Source: Psilocybe azurescens (Eukaryota > Basidiomycota > Agaricomycetes > Agaricales > Agrocybaceae). From it: 64,000 nt of DNA. Shown here one piece after another: positions 60,150-64,000 of this stretch; position 1 is the stretch's first letter, and the number at the start of each line of letters is the position of its first letter. The stretch lies in NCBI GenBank assembly GCA_023853785.1, contig JAJIRX010000777.1:62001-126000 (forward strand). The letters run 5' to 3'. The position numbers were made by a program, and so were the translations under genes. The notes under the pieces are model-generated. The model had not been told where the DNA came from. It worked only from the letters and a program-made list of their open reading frames with translations, and ran no database searches.

Positions 60150-62403
60150 CTCATACGAGAGCTGTCGCAATGAGAACGGAGAGCTCCTGGTCGGTTTAAA
60201 GTGGTCATAATATCGTATCAGAGCCTCCATCAATGAACGAATGGGAGTGTGCAAAATCCACGGTAAAATATCCGATTGATTCTTAGTTCGATAATAGATG
60301 TTGCTCGTATAATGCTCTTTGGCTCCTTCGTAAGGTTGCATGATCTTGTTGAGTACGTAGGACGCAGAAAGAAACAAGAGTGGGCGTTCCATGTTCTCCG
60401 CAGTGACTCTATTTAAGGTGAAGATGATGAACTGGATAGTTTGATAAAGCACCGGATGGAGTGAGACCTTCCGATCCAGCGCCCACATATCGTGTGTGAG
60501 TAACGATATCGGAATGTCCAAAAATTTGATGCAAATCATGTGGTTGTACGTCGTTTCATCGAGTCTGGTGGGGTCGTTAATCATTGCCACTTTCCGGGTG
60601 AATCTATTGTATATCAGATACACCTGAGCAAGGGTTTCTGTGCACAGATAGAGTCATTATCTAGCGGACTAACATATGTGCAATAGATTAATTCACCTTG
60701 GTACATCGCCTCAGACACCGGATACCGGAAATTTGGTTCACCAAAAGCACTGTAGGCAAGGAATTTTCCGTCTGGTTTTCCTAATGCGAAATGTATATGC
60801 TCTTGGCTGTAATCCAGGAAGTCCACGTCCTTCATTATAGGCCGACACGCTATCATCGTGTACGCCGTGATGCGGGATTTCAGCTCGATCAAGTGTGGCA
60901 CGATGTAAGCCTCCACTCTTTTCGAATGCCCGTTACGTCCTAGAGAAAGTAGAAACCACACCATATTCTCATGGTGCAGCAAGCGAGGTGTACTGGAGTC
61001 AAAGGTGTCATCAGGCGTGATGGCCAATATGTTTCGCGATATGGCAGTCCCGTGGTTTGGATATAGTATAGTTGGAACAGCTCAAATTGGGTGGGCGATT
61101 GCACCCTTGCCACCTCGGAGAAGCAGTGGTAAAGAGCAAATACCACATCATCGTTATAGGAGTATTCATCAAGCGTGTTGAGCAACGCTTCCGCCTCGAG
61201 TTCTGTGGGTAAGGTTATGGAATTTTGCCAAGTTGAAAATGTATCGTATAGATTGTAGCTGCCATCGAATACGGGCGCGTGCCGAAACTTTTGTGAGCCT
61301 CCCTGATATTAAGCCACCATGCGTCAAAGACTATCCAGCTCTTGAAGTCGCGTTGCAGTCCAAATCGAGCGGGGAAGTGCCTCTTTATCTTTCGAAACCG
61401 GGTAAAGGGTAGGTAGAAATCTATGAGCCACAGAAGGTTGTACAGACGCGTTGCAATGATCATGAATATTCGTGACTGAGGAGATCGGTAAGGGCACTGT
61501 GTTGGAGGGGTAACTCGTTTACCATTATGGGGAACAAACAATTGTAAGGTCGGAAGAGCTGTGGTCGATATTAGGAAGAGGAGAGCAAACCCAACTGCTA
61601 CGGTTATCCATCCCGAGACAGTATGATCCAGAGAATACAAGAAGTCGACTAAACCAATCAGGAATAAGAATAAAGCAGATTGTAGCAGCAAAGGAAGGCC
61701 GGTAAAAATCTGAGGAACGAACCATTCCTTCAAGCCCTGAGAGCGCATTCGGAATACGGATAATGATGTCCGAGTGTCAATTTCATCAGTGTATTGCTGG
61801 TGCTCTCGGATCCATTGGAGGCCCACTATCCCGACGAGAACGGTGGTGAGACTGAGAACGAGACTCAAGAACCAGAGAATGTTAACGCGAACGGCAGATG
61901 CAGACCTTACGAACACGGGAGGGGATAAGGCTGCGTTGGAAACATTCGCAGAGTTGACATTGTCGACCAGACGGCTCAGGAGATATACGACCGTGTCGCT
62001 TGAGTCTGGCTGGAGGTTCTTGTAAGATTCCACTGTAAACGCGGTAACCACAGCAGAAAATAAACCAGCCTAAGAAAAACGCACTCAGTGATATTCAGAG
62101 AACCAACTGTAACGAATGACGCACAAAAATCAGGAGGTTCTGCACTTCATCTTTCCAAGCTTCGCACTGAATCCTGTCGTTCTTCCTATAAGGTTCAAGA
62201 ACAGTATTCCATGGATCCCCTCCTGCCTCAGGAAAAGGATATTTATAAGGATCGCCACACCTCCAAAGCTTCGACTTTAGTTTTGTCAGTGAAATCTGAA
62301 AGAATGGCGTTCTGAGGCCTCAAGAAGAACTCACAAGAGGGTCAGGTTGGCGTTCATGGTTGGATTGAATACCGGTATCGAGATTACTACCAATTTGGGA
62401 CAT
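60060..62403 (-). CDS. DUF6535 transmembrane protein, four exons, two frame breaks
   Basis: Agaricomycete-specific membrane protein of unknown function, 730 residues after repair. Exons: 62403-62335, 62295-62125, 62069-60697, 60637-60060. The DUF6535 hallmark is present: WNTVLEPYRKNDRIQCEAWK, then AGLFSAVVTAFTVESYKNL, SASAVRVNILWFLSLVLSL, GLQWIREHQQY, and the paired helices LPLLLQSALFLFLIGLVDFL and TVAVGFALLFLISTTALPTL. The long C-terminal part contains TELEAEALLNTLDEYSYNDD, FDSSTPRLLHHENMVWFLLS and the end YEFKRYVEIPRDP. Frames break at a T4 run (61236-61239) and an A3 run (61032-61034), plus-strand numbering; one extra base at each makes the exons sum to 2193 nt. The start at 62403 is the most likely ATG, though the frame is open further upstream. 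Confidence 0.85.
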
Positions 62404-62930
62404 TGAGATATCGATAGCTTGGTACTTACTCTGGGTTGAATGCGAAGATCGAGCTGGGTGTAAGGGACCGAATGAGCATTGACTCTGGCAGTGTGTTGTC
62501 AATGGCACAGCTGTAACGTTACTGCCTAAAATGGAACATGCCGGAATTCCACACGGCACAACCGATGTTACAACACTCAGATCGTCACACCCGTTACGCC
62601 AGTACATATTTCCTGGGGCGGCCGTGGACTTATATGGTAGCGGGAAACCCAGACCGCTACAACAGCCATCGTCGTGTGAGTAATTGGTTTTGAGACCTAT
62701 ATTCTTTGATGTCTGACGGACAACACGCGCACGCATCATAGTTAAAGCTTAAAGTTTGCGAGGCGTAAATTTAGCAGTGAAATCTACTTTGGCTACTACC
62801 ACGACTATCCATCGACTCTATTACATCCCTCCCGACCCTCAAGCGGACATCCCTTTTCACCAGATTGGTATATTTGCACCTGCCTTCTACCCGAGCCTCG
62901 GCATCTTCAGGAAACCCCTCCGACAGCATG
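62404..62930. other. Intergenic stretch upstream of the DUF6535 gene
   Basis: Promoter region. The open frame continues upstream to 62739 without recognisable motifs. Nothing else seen. Confidence 0.4.
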
Positions 62931-63661
62931 TAAGATAGGGAGTGTTAGGAACCAGCACCTTTATGTAATCAGCTTAGTAAGCGCCAAGCCTGGCAAAATC
63001 CCGCTTTTGAAAAATTCAAAAGTTTTTGTCTTCATAATTTTGGATAAATGTGCATTAATATTGTTATACCACCTCTTTACCAGACCCTCCATGAAATTTC
63101 TTCTTCAAATGTGCAGAGGTACCCTGCAGAAAGGTGTGATATCTACTCATCCAACTCTCTAATAATTGGTGTTTATTTGGTTATGTTATTAGAAGATCTA
63201 CAAACAAATGTAAGTGTGCCTGTATACCATTAGATAGTTAATCTGCATGTGTAGAAGTGGATTTGATATGGTCAAAAGTGTTTCCGGGTTGCTTTATGGC
63301 CGTTTTATGGCTTTTTATGGCTTTTTTGTTATGATTACCTTAAGCTATAGGTCACGTGTTTGTATTATATAAGCGGCAAAATATCTGGGTTGCATTTTGA
63401 ATTTTTTCCGTCTGCTATTTCTCTGCATGTTTTAAAGCTTTTGGAGCGTTTTGGTTAAAAAAATTTTCAGGTGGAAATTTTGGGACATGTATCTCATTTT
63501 TATAAAAGTCCCTTTCCATAAAGTTGTTCTTTAATCTATACTACATTATTCTACCATGCCAAAAATGCATTAAGATTGTTGTTGTGGAAGCAGTTGAGGT
63601 CGCCGTCGAGAGTCATTTCTTGCTTACCTAAGGGTGCTGGTTCCTGACGCTCCCTATCTTA
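62931..63661. mobile_element. MITE-like element with 29-bp terminal inverted repeats
   Basis: The left end (62931-62959: TAAGATAGGGAG-T-GT-T-AGGAACCAGCACC) and the reverse complement of the right end (63633-63661) match at 27 of 29 positions. The element is 731 bp, AT-rich inside, and has no transposase frame. Reading the outermost TA on each side as a target-site duplication would fit a Tc1/mariner-type non-autonomous element. The interior contains repeated TTTATGGC words near 63291-63330. Confidence 0.75.
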
Positions 63662-64000
63662 TGTGCCTGAGAATGAGAATTTAAATTGGAAGTACAAACA
63701 CCCACCATCTCCCCTTCCTTGGACATCGTTCAACTATATTCTTGCCGCCATTACCCTCCATCTACTCGAATCCTGAAGGTCTCACATCATGTTCACCGAC
63801 GGCCAGCATACTTATAAAGTCTCTCTCACGTACAGCTACAGTGGGTAGCACGCAAGTAAGCCTGCGGCGACTCAGAATGAAAGAACAAAGGTCAGTTTTT
63901 ATCCTCGATGGGAATAATGGGTCAGTACTGGCCAACAATTGTCAAAAGGATTCATCTCACCCTGTTCTGAAAACCCAATATCATTTCCTTGTTCACGTTG
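63662..64000. other. Right edge of window, no gene assigned
   Basis: About 340 bp without a recognisable motif; could be the promoter or 5' exon of a gene beyond the window. Confidence 0.4.

Overview
The window looks like an Agaricomycete (mushroom-forming basidiomycete) nuclear genome. Genes are broken by many introns of about 45-60 nt. The families are typical of that group: F-box/LRR proteins, a DUF6535 membrane protein, basidiomycete-type Zn2Cys6 regulators, a membrane-anchored glyoxal oxidase, a glycopeptide/thaumatin-like secreted protein and SNG1/DUF3533 membrane proteins. No rRNA, tRNA or CRISPR was found.

Layout. 1-379: 5' part of a cytosolic Mn superoxide dismutase (-). 2868-3841: thymidylate synthase (+) with a cell-cycle MCB box upstream. 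5159-7197: Zn2Cys6 regulator (-). 7198-12794: gene-poor DNA. 12795-15159: F-box protein (-). 16307-19052: GWT1, the GPI-anchor inositol acyltransferase (-). 20109-20713: ribosomal stalk protein P1 (-). 21297-30431: tandem array of three SNG1/DUF3533 membrane-protein paralogues (-), with a possible small gene between the first two. 31658-33199: second F-box protein (+). 34278-35933: nucleotidyltransferase-fold protein (-). 38062-38950: small secreted protein with eight exons (+). 40528-42972: MFS permease of the Dal5/Tna1 type (+). 43794-44428: small acidic conserved protein (+). 45636-46658: 7TM-like membrane protein (+). 46836-47290: cytochrome P450 remnant (-). 48541-51051: membrane-anchored copper radical oxidase (-). 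53304-56300: second Zn2Cys6 regulator (-). 60060-62403: DUF6535 protein (-). 62931-63661: MITE-like element with 29-bp terminal inverted repeats. A roughly 0.55-kb segment carrying the 3' end of the DUF6535 gene is duplicated at 52646-53206.

The genes do not form an obvious pathway cluster. This is a mix of core housekeeping genes (SOD, TS, GWT1, P1) and fast-evolving accessory families, with gene-poor repeat-bearing DNA between them.

The most important caution concerns single-base frame breaks. At least seventeen frame breaks sit in short homopolymers, and many genes, including essential ones such as thymidylate synthase and GWT1, become full-length only if one base is gained or lost there. 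In several genes (TS, GWT1, F-box 2, the acidic protein, glyoxal oxidase, DUF6535) the summed exon length becomes a multiple of three only after those corrections. Systematic indel error in the assembly is the simplest explanation. True pseudogenes cannot be excluded for the first and third SNG1 copies, because the middle copy reads cleanly.
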